Source: Paramecium octaurelia (lineage: Eukaryota > Ciliophora > Oligohymenophorea > Peniculida > Parameciidae). From it: a stretch of DNA of 52,008 nucleotides. A program made the position numbers and the translations under genes. The stretch is taken from the NCBI GenBank assembly GCA_905182995.1, contig CAJJDP010000118.1:1-52008 (forward strand), written 5' to 3'. A model generated the notes under the pieces. It was not told where the DNA came from. It did not search any database and saw only the letters and a list, made by a program, of their open reading frames with translations. Positions 37,640-48,562 of this stretch are shown here, piece by piece; position 1 is the first letter of the stretch; each line of letters begins with the position of its first letter.

Positions 37640-38466
37640 ATGAATGAAAATGATAAGAAGTTATCTCTGCCTCCTCTTCGCATGTCTGAGCTTCAAGACT
37701 TACTTCGATAATCGAATGAGTAGCATAAAAAGGATGTCATATATAGCTACAGAGACACGAAGAAGAAAAGACAAAAAGAAATTGCTGATTTAGAGAAATA
37801 TAAGACCATCGAAAGAAAAGGTTCTATTTATAATGAAATTTAGTATTCAACTCCCAAAATAAATTGTAAGGGAGACCCTTTGGAAAGGATTTGGATATAT
37901 TTTTATGCAAGGAACCTTTGATTGATGATTTCCTAAAACGCCATATTATTGCTCCTCAAAGAAATCTCGAAAAAGGTCTTAAAGACAGTAATTTAGATAC
38001 TATTCTTTAGTAAAGACTGGAAGGAATTAGTTTTTGGATGGGAGATGCTTTGGAGAGGTTCCTGAAAGCAAACTAAGTCAAAAGGAGAAGCAATTCAAAG
38101 AGTATTGGAAGGAGTACAATAAGCAACTTTCGGAATAAAGATACAAAATGTTATTAGATTCTTAAACTGGTCTGTAGAAGAAAATCAATTAATAAAAAAG
38201 ACTAAAAGCTTTGAAAATATTTGTGCCAAATAAGTATTCACTTGGATATTTTGATGATCATCCATCTTAAATTTTGAGTTTTACGTATTTATTACATTTA
38301 TGGTAGGGAGATGCACAAGCACTCATAACCTCAAATTTGGAGTCCAAATAGTTTCTATGGTGATTCATTCGAAGAAAATCTAAAGTAATTCTAATCAAAA
38401 AGTAATTTCAAACTCAGTAACACTATCTTAAAAGATCAAAGTAAATCCTCCATAAAAGTAGATTGA
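37640..38466 (+). CDS. Unassigned charged, coiled-coil-type protein
   Basis: 252 residues after removing introns 37821-37843 (23 nt), 37988-38010 (23 nt) and 38285-38306 (22 nt). No other combination I tried gave a single frame to the TGA at 38464-38466. The protein is rich in Lys, Glu and Gln with long helical stretches (QKEKQFKEYWKEYNKQLSEQ) and has a Ser-rich tail. No domain recognised. Small helical proteins of this kind are common in ciliate cytoskeletal structures, but nothing here proves that. Confidence 0.75.
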
Positions 38467-38691
38467 TTAAAATAAATTAATTGATATTTTCATTATGATA
38501 ACTGATATTAAATTTGTACCATCACATGAGCATCTTCATACCATACTTCCACAAAGGTTGCATAAATAAACTTATGTGTTTTCAATTTAACCATTATAAT
38601 TGTCATATAGTTTAAATAGAATGATAAATGATATTTAAATAATTATGTTCGACTACTTCATTAAGAGAAATGCTGGATAACTATTAACTTT

Positions 38692-38764
38692 GGGAGTATA
38701 GCTCAGTTGGGAGAGCGTAAGACTGAAGATCTTAATGTCATGGGTTCGATCCCCATTGTTCCCA
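38692..38764 (+). tRNA. tRNA-Phe(GAA): tRNA-Phe (anticodon GAA)
   Basis: A 73-nt cloverleaf can be folded. Acceptor stem GGGAGTA pairs with TGTTCCC plus discriminator A. D arm is GCTC..GAGC. Anticodon stem TAAGA/TCTTA encloses loop CTGAAGA with anticodon GAA. T arm ATGGG/CCCAT encloses TTCGATC. The internal A box (TAGCTCAGTTGG) and B box (GGTTCGATCCC) match the pol III consensus. No intron. No other tRNA is nearby. Confidence 0.96.
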
Positions 38765-38769
38765 TTTTT
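38765..38769 (+). terminator. Pol III terminator of tRNA-Phe
   Basis: A run of five T directly after the tRNA 3' end, followed by further T runs, as expected for RNA polymerase III termination. Confidence 0.75.
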
Positions 38770-38962
38770 ATTTTTATTTTTATATGAATGACAATTTAAA
38801 TAGTTTTTCTCTATTATATTTTATTTATTTAAACAATGCTATAATTGTTATATAATTCAGAAGTACTGTTATTTTCAGAACCATTAAAATAAGACACAGA
38901 AATTAGATATTAAATGGAGTTATTATGAATTTATACAATAATAAATGAACATCCTTGATGTG

Positions 38963-40166
38963 TCATTATTATTCATCTCCCTGTTCACCTTCGGCTTCTT
39001 CTTCATAATATTCCTCTTCCTATCCAGCTTAGGATCTAAATATTGATAACAGGAATGATCATACTTCATCCAATTGATCATGGGTTCGCTCAATTGTCTA
39101 TAATGATTATCAATTTCTTCATTAAAGAGGAAGTTCTCTTTTGCTTCATTTTTCCACTCTTCAGAATTTTCAAACCATTTTAGCAAATATTGTTCATCGA
39201 CATAAGAGTAATCATAGAATCCTTTTAAGACTGTGCCAAAATATTTATCATCGATGTTTCGTTTCTTCATCAACCATTGTATGTTCAAGATCATATGACA
39301 CTATGCTAATTGAGGATCTAGGTCATTAAAGTAGGTAGTCAACAACTCATAATTCCTTTCAAAGGCTTTAGTTGGATTTTCATCGAACATGCTTTAAAAT
39401 ATTAAATAGCAAACTCTATCTTTGAGATGTCTATCCAGATTGAACTTCTTGATATCTTGAGTCAACATCATATCAGCAACGTCATTGTCTAGTTTCTCAT
39501 TGACAACTAATCTATTATAAGTGTCTCTCAATTGAGCTAAGAAGGTTTCTAGCAATTCAGAGTCCAATCCTACTTCTGCAGCCACAATTTTCTTCTTTTT
39601 CTATTTGTCCTCTTTATTTCCGCTCTGTCCTTCACTGTTGATCATCTAAACCTCATCTTAACCATTCTTAATTGATTGATTTCCCCCAGGAGGATTCTTC
39701 AAAATATAACTCGCCAATCTATGTGTGTTATCCAAATCACTAACATGTCCACAAGAGTCACATTGTCCATAAATAATCTTGCCACCTTTTATTTTCATAT
39801 ACATCTCTGGATATCTACATTTTTAACAGAGAATGTATTTCTCAATAAATTTGTCCAATTATTTTCGTATTTGATCATCCTAAAAGGCTCCATTTATAAT
39901 ACAAGTCACATCGTTGTCATTTTTAAATTTATAAGAAGTTTGGGAACCAAACTCGAAACCCAAATATTTCAAGGGATCTAAGTTAAATAAAAGTCTAAAC
40001 ATTGATCATGACAATTTAAAGCTTTTGCTATTTCATGCAAATTCATTATGTTGGTCTTTATACCATTTCCTCTGCCTTCAATCTTAAGTTAAGGTTTTGG
40101 CATCTTGTATCTGTAGTTTGAGTCTTCAATATACGAAGGTATGTTCACATAGACAGTCTTAATCAT
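38963..40166 (-). CDS. EIF5: Translation initiation factor eIF5
   Basis: 383 residues with introns 39978-40000 (23 nt) and 39036-39064 (29 nt). The N-terminal domain has NYRYKMPKPQLKIEGRGNG, where the Arg in YRYKMP is the GTPase-activating finger. Then come MNLHEIAKAL, YPLKYLGFEFGS and a four-Cys zinc ribbon (CQKC...CDSCG), ending ILKNPPGG. A charged linker is followed by a C-terminal W2/MIF4G-type domain and a short acidic tail (EEEYYEEEAEGEQGDEQQ). The tail appears only when the last intron is removed, which supports that splice. eIF5 stimulates GTP hydrolysis on eIF2 in the 43S/48S complex, so this should be an essential cytosolic factor. Confidence 0.97.
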
Positions 40167-40226
40167 TAATTAAATTGCTTAGAATTTTTATTTTTGTTCA
40201 AAGTCATTCTTAAATATTATAAATAC

Positions 40227-41236
40227 TCATATAATAAAGTCATCATAACTCGGCTCCTAACCACCCAATTTCCTAACTAGTTTACTCCACTTGACTATAA
40301 ATATCCATACAGCATGTTACCTTCATTCTTCTTAATGTAGGGATCAGATAACAAGGCTTCAGCATTGAAATTGAGATGCTAATCCAACTCAAATATCTCA
40401 CAGACAGCCACTTAGTTTAATTAATTTGGTTTTAATGAAGGTAGGTTGTGTAGTAGTATATCATTTGAATCTCTGAAGGATTCTATGAAATCATCATGTA
40501 ATTATAGATTCGTCTTTTCTATTGTGACTTACAGCGATTTTAAGTACTTCGCCATTAAGATTAATTCCTATTGTATTGGTTCTGCATCTGTATCTGCGAT
40601 TTAATGATAATAAATTACTTTTTGCTAAAGAGTTCTTTAGTTTCCTCTTATCTTTTTCTTTTGCAAATTGTTTCAAATATTAAATACATTTTTTTTTGTT
40701 TCTCTTTGAATACATGGCCAATTAAAAGGTTTCCTTAACTTTCCCCTATTATAATAGGCAGCAATCATTAGATTTTTCTTTCAACATATTTTAAGAGACT
40801 TTGCTTATTAAGGAAAAAAAGTTAATTGCTTCTAATTTCAATATATTTAATTCGAGAATATTTCTTGTAAGTTGATCAGTCAAGACTATCGATATAGTGT
40901 TATAATCTTACTGAATTGTCCACTATTATTAAGTATTGCTATGCCGATATTATTTTAATTGCTTTATTGTACATAATTTAAAAAGTTATCAGTATTTGAA
41001 TTGGCATCTCTTTTTTCTTGCAATATAGTTAATAAAATAGCATCAATTTCATTTAGAACCACAACCCTCTATTGATCATCAGTGACTGATTCTTTTATTT
41101 ATTTTGTTAAGTCCATCAATGCATTTATTTCTATTTCACTCATTAAACTATGCTATTATAAATGCTATTTTATGATATCTAATTCTAGAGTCTCCTTTCT
41201 CAGTTCTAATAACAAGTTTAGTGTGCTTATAAACAT
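40227..41236 (-). CDS. Unassigned helical protein
   Basis: 310 residues after removing introns 40886-40911 (26 nt), 40594-40618 (25 nt) and 40295-40320 (26 nt). Without them the frame is broken by TGA three times; with them it runs to the TGA at 40227-40229. It is predominantly helical and rich in Leu, Lys and Asn (ELILMAKYLKSLQVTIEK, HDDFIESFRDSND) and ends LVRKLGGQEPSYDDFII. The first in-frame ATG after a weak upstream region is MFISTLNLLLELRK; a start about 30 codons further down (MSEIEINALMD) is also possible. No family recognised. Same strand as eIF5, 60 bases upstream of its start. Confidence 0.65.
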
Positions 41237-42098
41237 TTAATTCTTTTTAAATAATACTAAATTATCATCATATAAGGAATTTATTTGCTGACGCTGAAAA
41301 TGCTTAAGAAATATAGATCCTAAAATATTCAAAATTAAAGTCAATATATTATGTTTATAATTAACTATTATTATTAATAAATATATATATTTTCATAATC
41401 AATTTATTGTTTTTATCCTCTTGTTCATATATATGTACGATCGAATATACTCTTAAATCTGCATCATTATCCTATTTAATGGTCATACATATTAGTCTGT
41501 CATTAAATTATCAATAAAACCAATTTAAAAGGAATTATATTGAAAATCCAGACCCCTTGCACTATCCTTTATTTTAAATTATTAATAAATGAAAATAGTG
41601 TTAATAAGGATAATGAATCTATTCTTATTATTTTAGGTCCATCTCCTTTTATAGAACCAATTAAACCAGTAAAATAATTTTTTATCTGTAAGAACCCTGA
41701 TCTAATTCAAAGACTCTCTGTTCTGTATTTCAAGCTGCTATGCTCCTAACATTGATAAGAAGCAATATTGCTTTGATGTCTATAATATAAAATATAGGTA
41801 AATTTTATTATGATTATTAAACTGGTTAATATTCAAAATCCCTCATTCTTGATATAAATTAAAACTTAGAACAAAAAGTATCATAAAGTTTCGAATTTAA
41901 GATTAAATAATTTCTTTAAAGCTTTGATTTGGTGTTGACAATTAAATTTTGGATTTTAAGAGTGAAGTAAAGAAAAAAATGAGTATGATTTGACAATGTT
42001 CTCATCTTGGTATAATTGAATAATTTGTCATTTTATGTAATTTTATGATGATTAATTAATTATATATTTATTTTAAAAATTCATTTCTATAAGTAGTT
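41237..42098. other. Spacer, no confident gene
   Basis: About 860 bases. One plus-strand frame is TGA-free for roughly 130 codons (about 41370-41760, including ILIILGPSPFIEPIKPVKQF), but it has no ATG. At this base composition such a run is expected by chance fairly often. Nothing else seen. Confidence 0.4.
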
Positions 42099-42868
42099 TC
42101 ATGAATTTGTTGATCCTTGTATGCTAGACTTAGGAGATTAATATTACATTTATGAAATGAAACACCCGCTTTCTTGTATCAACAATTCAGCTTTTGAATA
42201 GTTCTTACCACAGATATTGAGGATAACAGCAACATCTTCGTCATTAGCTTGAGGAAAATTTAGTTTTAACACTTCATAGAGTTTCAAAACTAAATTAATG
42301 ATAAGTGGTACTTACATTAATCCTCATTCTTCTCATAAACTTTAATTAATCTTACTTTGACACTGGATTATGGAAAATCAAGTTATTATCTGGTTTTACT
42401 AATTTAAACTTGTTTAATGTATCGAAATGCTTTTTTTGCAGGCTATCGCTTACTTTTTTGCTTTCTTTTCTTCTATTGCCTGTATATGGGTTTGTGGGGT
42501 TTTTAAATAATTCGTTTTGGTAATGGAGGCAGGGATGAACTTTCACAATCGTAAAGCTTCCCTTAAGATTCGAGATAATCTAGATCCAACATTCTCACTA
42601 TCTGTTTTTGAGTTTACAAACTCTGAATTGGTTGTGAAGAAGATTGTTGTTGCACTTCCTTTTTGGGCATGCTCTCTTCGTCATCTGAAATGGTGATATA
42701 GGTTTATTGTTAAACAGGTTATGGTGCTTAATGGAACACAGTTGGTCTAAATTGTTGGATTTAGTTAGGATATGGGAAGTAAATGGGATTGTACATTGTA
42801 GGGTATTAAAAATGGGTGTAAGGATAGTAGTGATATGGGGGTTTATAGAAATGAGAATTTGAGTACAT
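42099..42868 (-). CDS. Protein with Tyr/Pro-rich N-terminus and possible CUE/UBA-like C-terminus
   Basis: 239 residues after removing introns 42594-42621 (28 nt) and 42290-42311 (22 nt). The N-terminal 55 residues are very rich in Tyr, Pro and Gln (FYKPPYHYYPYTHFQYP), as in disordered, condensate-prone or RNA-associated proteins. An acidic patch (ISDDEES) follows, then a basic, Asn-rich middle. The C-terminus (LKLYEVLKLNFPQANDEDVA, then CGKNYSKAELLIQESG) resembles a three-helix CUE or UBA ubiquitin-binding domain: Phe-Pro after helix 1, spacing and a final Leu-Leu. That assignment is by pattern only. Intron choice fixes both frame changes and gives a whole number of codons. Confidence 0.68.
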
Positions 42869-43649
42869 CAGAAATGGTAATGTGATTTTGGTTTATTAAT
42901 TTATTTTAATCTGAAAGAAATGCAGGTAATTTGTTTAAAAATCTTATTTTAAAAACAAAATGAAATTGATTAATTTAATATCAATCATTTTACAAGATTC
43001 ATAGTTTTCACCATCATGGAAATATACAGAATTAGAACTAGATCCTAGTTCTTGGAGGTTATCTAACTCCCTTTATTTAAACCTAATTTAAATTAAATAA
43101 AGATCTAGTACAATCAATAATAGATTACTATTACAGCAAAATCACTAATCCAAAAAAACTTAATAGATAATGTAACGAAATTCAAAAATCAAACATAAAA
43201 CCGATGATATTCTTCTGCAAATTGTATTTGATAAGCCTAAAAACCTAAAAATATTACAAGCCTCTATAAGAAAAAATTTAATTGTATTAAAATATAAAAA
43301 TATTTAATTATAATACTTTCTGTGATTACCTTCAAGTAATACCAGCATAAATTGCTGACACCATATAGTTTCTAAAATCCATATAACTTGTTCCTAGACA
43401 CTTAATAGAACGGGGAGGCTAGTACTTCAAGAAGATCCCTATTAGTAGTTTTATGATTTTTCCATGATATCATTCTTCATGAATATTATTGTAAATACAG
43501 TTTTAACTATTAGGGTAAGAAATTAGGATATCCCACTTCTATTGTATCATCATTTGAAGAAGACGATAAAATTGGTACTATCACACAATTCTCTTTAAGG
43601 AAGAATTATTAAATTATATTAATGTTAAAATTTATTAAATATATTACAA
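42869..43649. other. Spacer with a coding-like fragment
   Basis: About 780 bases without a buildable gene. A plus-strand frame open from 43457 to TGA at 43709-43711 contains a protein-like stretch (KKLGYPTSIVSSFEEDDK) but has no start, and it overlaps the 3' end of the minus-strand coiled-coil gene. The complementary strand is also nearly open. A gene remnant is possible. Confidence 0.35.
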
Positions 43650-45460
43650 TCAAACTTAGGGCAAATCGGATTAGCTTTTCTTTCTTAATTCTTGAGAATT
43701 ACACATTTTGATATCTAGGAGGCTCATTTGTTCATGATCTTCGACAGATACAGACATTTGATTTTCAGAGAATAAAGGATTCTCAGAAAGCATTGGATTT
43801 TCACCAATAAGAGGATTAGCCAATTCGTCATCGTCTATGTTTGGATTGCTATTTAACTAAATTTCTGGAATATAGAAGGGAGCATAAATTTATTAAAGAA
43901 GAATTCTAGGAGAACGATTTTATTTAGTAATTAGAGCTTAGAGATGATCTATCTCTATTTTACTAAAATGTATATCTAATTGACTTAGTATGTCAAGGTA
44001 AATCTATTGATTAAATTATTGTTACTTCAATTTTCATAAAACCATTAGTAAATGTTTCAGGATACTTCTTCATCAAAACTTCTTAAATTTCTTATTTTTT
44101 GTTCATAATAGTGAAATTGATGGTATCCAATTGCTGATGATTTAAAATGGTATAATTCTCCATCAATGTCTTAAATATGCTTCTTACTCTACTACTAGTA
44201 GTACTTTCATTTTCATCTTCAATATCAGCTAAATAGGCTGCTAACATGTGAATTTCATTGGAATCTTCCAAACCAAATATACTTTAGTGTAAATTTTCCT
44301 CTAATTAATTGAAAGTCAAATTGTCACTAGTCAAAAGGTACTTTTCCACATCATTGAGTGACATTTTGAGGCCAATCAATCTTAAGCGTACTTTCTTAGC
44401 AATAGGCAAAACATCATTTTTATCTACTAAGATATTCTTTTTAATTTAAATTTCATTTTCATTATTTTTTTATTCCTATTCATCAAAAAACTAAGGATTT
44501 TTCAATACAACTGTTCTTCTCAAGAACCTTTGTTATTGTTATTATTGCATCTATTGGTACTATTACTTTTCTTGTTCAATTTGCAATTCTAAACTTGATA
44601 CTTACTTTTAAAATTCCTTATTTTTTTTTTCTAAGTAGGCGATCTTTTCTTAGTCTTCCACTTACAAACTATTGTATTTATTTTCCCAATGTTTAACTTT
44701 CTATTGATAATTCCTTATGTCAATTTTGGCTTGTTCCAATTCAATCAAAACTTTCTCATCGACTTTCTAGATGTCTCGTTGTGAAGGTTTGCTGTCGTAG
44801 GAGATGTTTTTTCTTCTCAGAATATCGATTTCCAATAGCAATTGTTGGTTTAACCCTCTGAGTTTCTGACATTGCACATTTTGCGCATTCAATTTGATGG
44901 TCAGTTTATTATTCATTTTCTAAGGTTGCTAGATCAATGCTTACTTAAAGTTCTTCGTTTTTAATTTCGAGTTATTCCAATATCTTGGTGAGATGTACAT
45001 TATTATCAGATAATTGCATGCAATAAATATCGATGTTCTATTGTTCAACAGGGTTCTTGAGTTATTTCAGATAGTTTTGAGTCTGACCTAATTCCTCTTT
45101 CAATTTTTAGTTCTCTTCCTAAATAGACTCTCCAATAAATACCTGAATCGAAGCCAATCTCTCTAAATAACTCTACTTTAATCTTGTGTAATTATATGTT
45201 GGACTTGCCTCGTCTCGTTAAAACTACGTTACTTCCTTCTTGAAGTATTACAATTAGGATTGCTATTTGCGTAGACTTTGAATCAGATTATTCTTTTCTT
45301 GTTTAAGTTACTAAATTTCTTCAAACATCGTTTCTTTATCCTTGAGATAGATGGACTTTATTCGCTAATCTTCTAGAGTCAGGTTGCGTTTGAATATTGT
45401 TCCGAAATGCTTCGGACTATTAATAGATAGAGTCTTTTGAGTAGCTGAGTTTTGAATCAT
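43650..45460 (-). CDS. Long coiled-coil protein
   Basis: 587 residues with introns 44920-44944 (25 nt) and 44004-44025 (22 nt). Residues about 30-330 are almost continuous heptad-type helix rich in Gln, Glu, Lys and Leu (MFEEIQQLKQEKNNLIQSL; LEQAKIDIRNYQQKVK), with a Gln-only run near 325. The C-terminal part has globular, possibly EF-hand- or ARM-like helices (RLRLIGLKMSLNDVEKYLL; FNQLEENLHQSIFGLED; MLAAYLADIEDENES), then an Asn/Pro/Glu repeat (NPLIGENPMLSENPLF). Coiled-coil proteins of this build serve in ciliate basal bodies and cortical fibres, but no named family was recognised. Start MIQNSATQKT is the first ATG after a spacer. Confidence 0.85.
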
Positions 45461-45661
45461 TTAATATGAAAATTGAATTAATATAACACTTTAGAGAAAC
45501 CAACACTTTCTACAATGCTAATCACATTCTGTTTATTGCAATCCTTAAATTATTATTTAAAGTCAATTTGGAGGAGCCTTTCTTCCTTTTCTCCTTTCCT
45601 CAGTTCAACCTTGGAAAGGAATACCCATAATTAAAGATAATTAAAGATAATTTAATAATTT

Positions 45662-46356
45662 ATGAGTTCAGAATATCCCATAATTACATGGAAGGAATTG
45701 ATCAAGCACTTTAAACGGTCTTCCTTGTGGGTAGTGGTTGAAGGGATGGTCTATGATGTGACTACGTATTTGGATAAGCACCCAGGAGGAGAGGAAATTC
45801 TGAGGAAATGTGGAGCCAAGGATGCCACAGAATAATTCTTAGAATATAATCATTCTAATTATGCTCGATCCATCCTTGCTTCCAGGATTGTTGGACAATT
45901 AACAGACGAACCCCCACCTCACAATTATGCTCAGCTACTTAAACAGAGAAAATAGAGAGTAATAGTAAATTCAAATACAGATTAAAAATCCATACAAAGC
46001 AATTACTTGGGAAGAATTAGCATTCCATAACACATCGGATGATGCTTGGATAGTGATTGATGATGACGTGTATGATGTTACTGACTTCTTGGCTTAGCAT
46101 CCGGGAGGAATGAAGTTGCTATTGGATAAAGCAGGAGATGATGCATCCACACACTTTCACAGAATCAACCATTCTTAATAAGCCCATTAAATAATGAGTG
46201 AGTTGTAAGTTGGGGTGATCATAGGTACACTATGTAATCATATTATTTCAAGGAATCAAACCTAAGAAAAAGGAGAAACAAGCACCAACTAATTATGTCT
46301 TAATAATGTTTATCATAGTTGTATTGTTTATATTTATTTATTTATTTTTATTCTGA
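45662..46356 (+). CDS. Tail-anchored protein with two cytochrome b5 domains
   Basis: 214 residues with introns 45959-45980 (22 nt) and 46225-46252 (28 nt). Two b5 heme-binding domains in tandem: the first has HPGGEE (axial His40) and NHSNYA (His64), the second QHPGGMK and NHSQQAH, so both have the two axial histidines. After a basic stretch (KPKKKEKQ) a single C-terminal hydrophobic helix (MFIIVVLFIFIYLFLF) ends the protein, as in tail-anchored ER or mitochondrial outer-membrane b5. The first intron falls exactly between the domains. It probably carries electrons to membrane desaturases or hydroxylases. A double b5 on one tail anchor is uncommon; animal b5 proteins have one. Confidence 0.92.
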
Positions 46357-46785
46357 TCATATATATAATTGTTGTAGATTCATTAAAAGTTATAACATTA
46401 TTTTTAGATAGTTTGATAAAAGAGATCATTTTGGAAGTGCAAGTCTCGGAACGAAGTATGGATTAGCTTATATTAGCTATTTTGATAGCATGTATTATTA
46501 TCAGAGGGGTTTCGATTTCTGTGATTGTTTACTCATGTATATTTCAAAAAGTAATATATTTAGATTGAGTCCAGTAAGAGATAACGTTGATTAATAAAAT
46601 TGAGATGAATTTAAGGAATGTTATTTACTTATGGGATGTGATTGTGGAATAGAAATAGGGATATTGACGAAGTTTTTAATTTGAGTCTCAGAAAATTATT
46701 ATATAATTAGATATTAGTGATTAATGTAGGGAATGAGTGAGCGAATTAGTTTTGATTATATTAAAATTTAAAATATTGAATTCTG
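46357..46785. other. Spacer upstream of the Rab gene
   Basis: About 430 bases, with more G on the plus strand than most spacers here. No gene or motif recognised. Confidence 0.45.
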
Positions 46786-47486
46786 ATGAGTAGACAAGGG
46801 AATTCACAAGATTATGATTGGCTAGTTAAGGTTATTGTGATTGGTGATTCGGGAGTGGGTAAGACGAATGTCTTGTCGTAATTTTGCGATTCGAAGTTTT
46901 CGATTACTCATATGACCACTTTGGGCGTGGATTTTAAGATCAAGACAATTGAGGCAGATGGGAAGAAGTTGAAATTGCAAATTTGGGACACGGCAGGTTA
47001 AGAGCGATTCAGAACTATAACAAAAACCTATTACAAGGGTGCTCAAGGAGTAGAAATCATTATTAAGTGTAGGTGATTTTGACATACAGTGTGATTGATA
47101 GACAGTCGTTTTATAATGTGGACGGGTGGTTGAAGGTAAGCAAAAGTTGATTATGAAAAGTCGATTCAAGAGAATACGAATTCGAATGATGTGCAATTGG
47201 TGTTGTTGGGCAATAAGGCTGACATGTCTGCAGAGAGATAGGTGACTCTGGAGGAGGGCATGAAGTTGTCACAACAATTCAATATTCCATTCTTCGAGAC
47301 TTCAGCCAAGAGCAATATGAATATCAATGAAGCCTTCCAAAACTTGTCGCAGAGGATCATTCAGACTCTCTCCAAGATACAAGCTAATGATGAGACTCAC
47401 AACCTCAATATAAAGTAAACAGGAGGAAAGGAGAAACCCAAATCTGATGTATTATATTTAGATTTGATTAATAGATCTGTTGCTGA
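46786..47486 (+). CDS. Rab-family small GTPase
   Basis: 208 residues after removing introns 47050-47072 (23 nt), 47136-47160 (25 nt) and 47449-47474 (26 nt). P-loop GDSGVGKT (20-27), switch I Thr in [25 protein letters not shown] and TSAKS are all intact, so it should be an active GTPase of the Rab1/8/10 type. The C-terminal CC prenylation signal (KSDICC) is visible only when the third intron is removed, which confirms that splice. Rabs direct vesicle targeting on secretory or endocytic membranes; the exact subfamily cannot be fixed by eye. Confidence 0.96.
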
Positions 47487-47592
47487 TATTATAAATTTAT
47501 TAGACAAGATTTTACATTTATTTTTGTAGGACTTTCCGCTATGTTATTTTTTAATTTCAAAGTCCTCTAATTTCCATTCTTCATTAATTAAT

Positions 47593-48421
47593 ATGCAAGA
47601 TAAATCGAATACAAATTCAAGTATCCAAGAATCGTATTCTCCGAAGAAGCTCGCAGAAGGAGGAGAGAAAAAGAAGAGATCCAGAACTCGTAAGTACAGC
47701 GATGCTCAACGCGAACACAAGTGCGAGTGCGGGAAGTCATACTTGAGTTATCCTGCCCTCTACACCCACATGAAATAGAAACACAATGGGGTTTTCAAAT
47801 TACCTAATACTGTAGTAATCTTTGAAGAACCTGGATGAACAAAGGTTGGAATCAACGTTTTCAGAGTCACAAACTTAAGACATCTTTGCCACTCTTGCCA
47901 ATGCCTTAGGTAAGGAGGAAGATAAACCGCAGGCTTCCTTGAATAATATGGATATGTACGACCTTATTAATTGGGAGGTGTTGCTCCTAATAATGGAGAC
48001 CGACAACAAAGACATCAGATTGGATTACTATCATGAACTCATGAAATCGCCCCAATCTACTGATGTAACTACTCCTCAAGATGCTTTTATTAAGTTTATT
48101 CACGAAGTCAAAGGAGTCCTTAGTTTTGAACAGATGAAACTTATCTTTCTCTTTGTGTACTCCTTTCGAAAACTTCTACTTGACCATCCAGAATGTCCGA
48201 CTAGTGGACTGGTTGAAAAGGCCAACCAATTAATATGTTATCAATTGGATAAGGTACTCCTAAGCATCCAAAAACTATCAAATCGAAATTACATTGTACA
48301 TCTAAGCAGAGTACCCAATTTGAGAGAAACTATGATCCAAATAGTACTTGGATTTTGTAATTGGTTATATGCTCGTCATTTGACTGATGACAAATTACTC
48401 CTGAAGAGCGATTCTGATTGA
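47593..48421 (+). CDS. Single C2H2-type zinc-finger protein with helical C-terminal domain
   Basis: 267 residues with one intron at 47791-47815 (25 nt). A Lys/Arg-rich segment (KKKRSRTRKYS) precedes one finger, HKCECGKSYLSYPALYTHMK, ending QKH. The Cys pair is spaced C-x-C rather than the classic C-x2-C, then H-x4-H. The 170-residue C-terminal part is a well-behaved helical domain (DMYDLINWEVLLLIMETD; FIHEVKGVLSFEQMKLIFLF; VLGFCNWLYARHL) of unknown family. A DNA- or RNA-binding regulator is possible, but one finger alone is weak evidence. Starts 106 bases after the Rab stop. Confidence 0.85.
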
Positions 48422-48562
48422 TTTTTTTATATCAAAAATAGAAATCATTCTTTTTTAGAAGCAAAATCCCTCTCTTATTCTCTTATGTGTTTTTCTCAAT
48501 CTCCACACTAATTGACATTTCGAAATGAGTAAACCAATTTTATTATATATAATATAGATAGA

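Noticed and set aside
40160..40170. ATGA overlap of stop and start between the unknown gene and eIF5
   Set aside because: It appears only if the last 26-nt intron of the unknown gene is retained. With that intron removed, the gene ends 60 bases earlier with better composition.
40494..40676. Minus-strand frame ending SHNRKDESIIT
   Set aside because: Its 3' half reads through an intron boundary in the wrong frame. Splicing the 25-nt intron at 40594-40618 moves to the frame that continues to the gene end.
41370..41760. About 130-codon TGA-free plus-strand frame
   Set aside because: No start codon, and a run of this length is not rare when TGA is the only stop.
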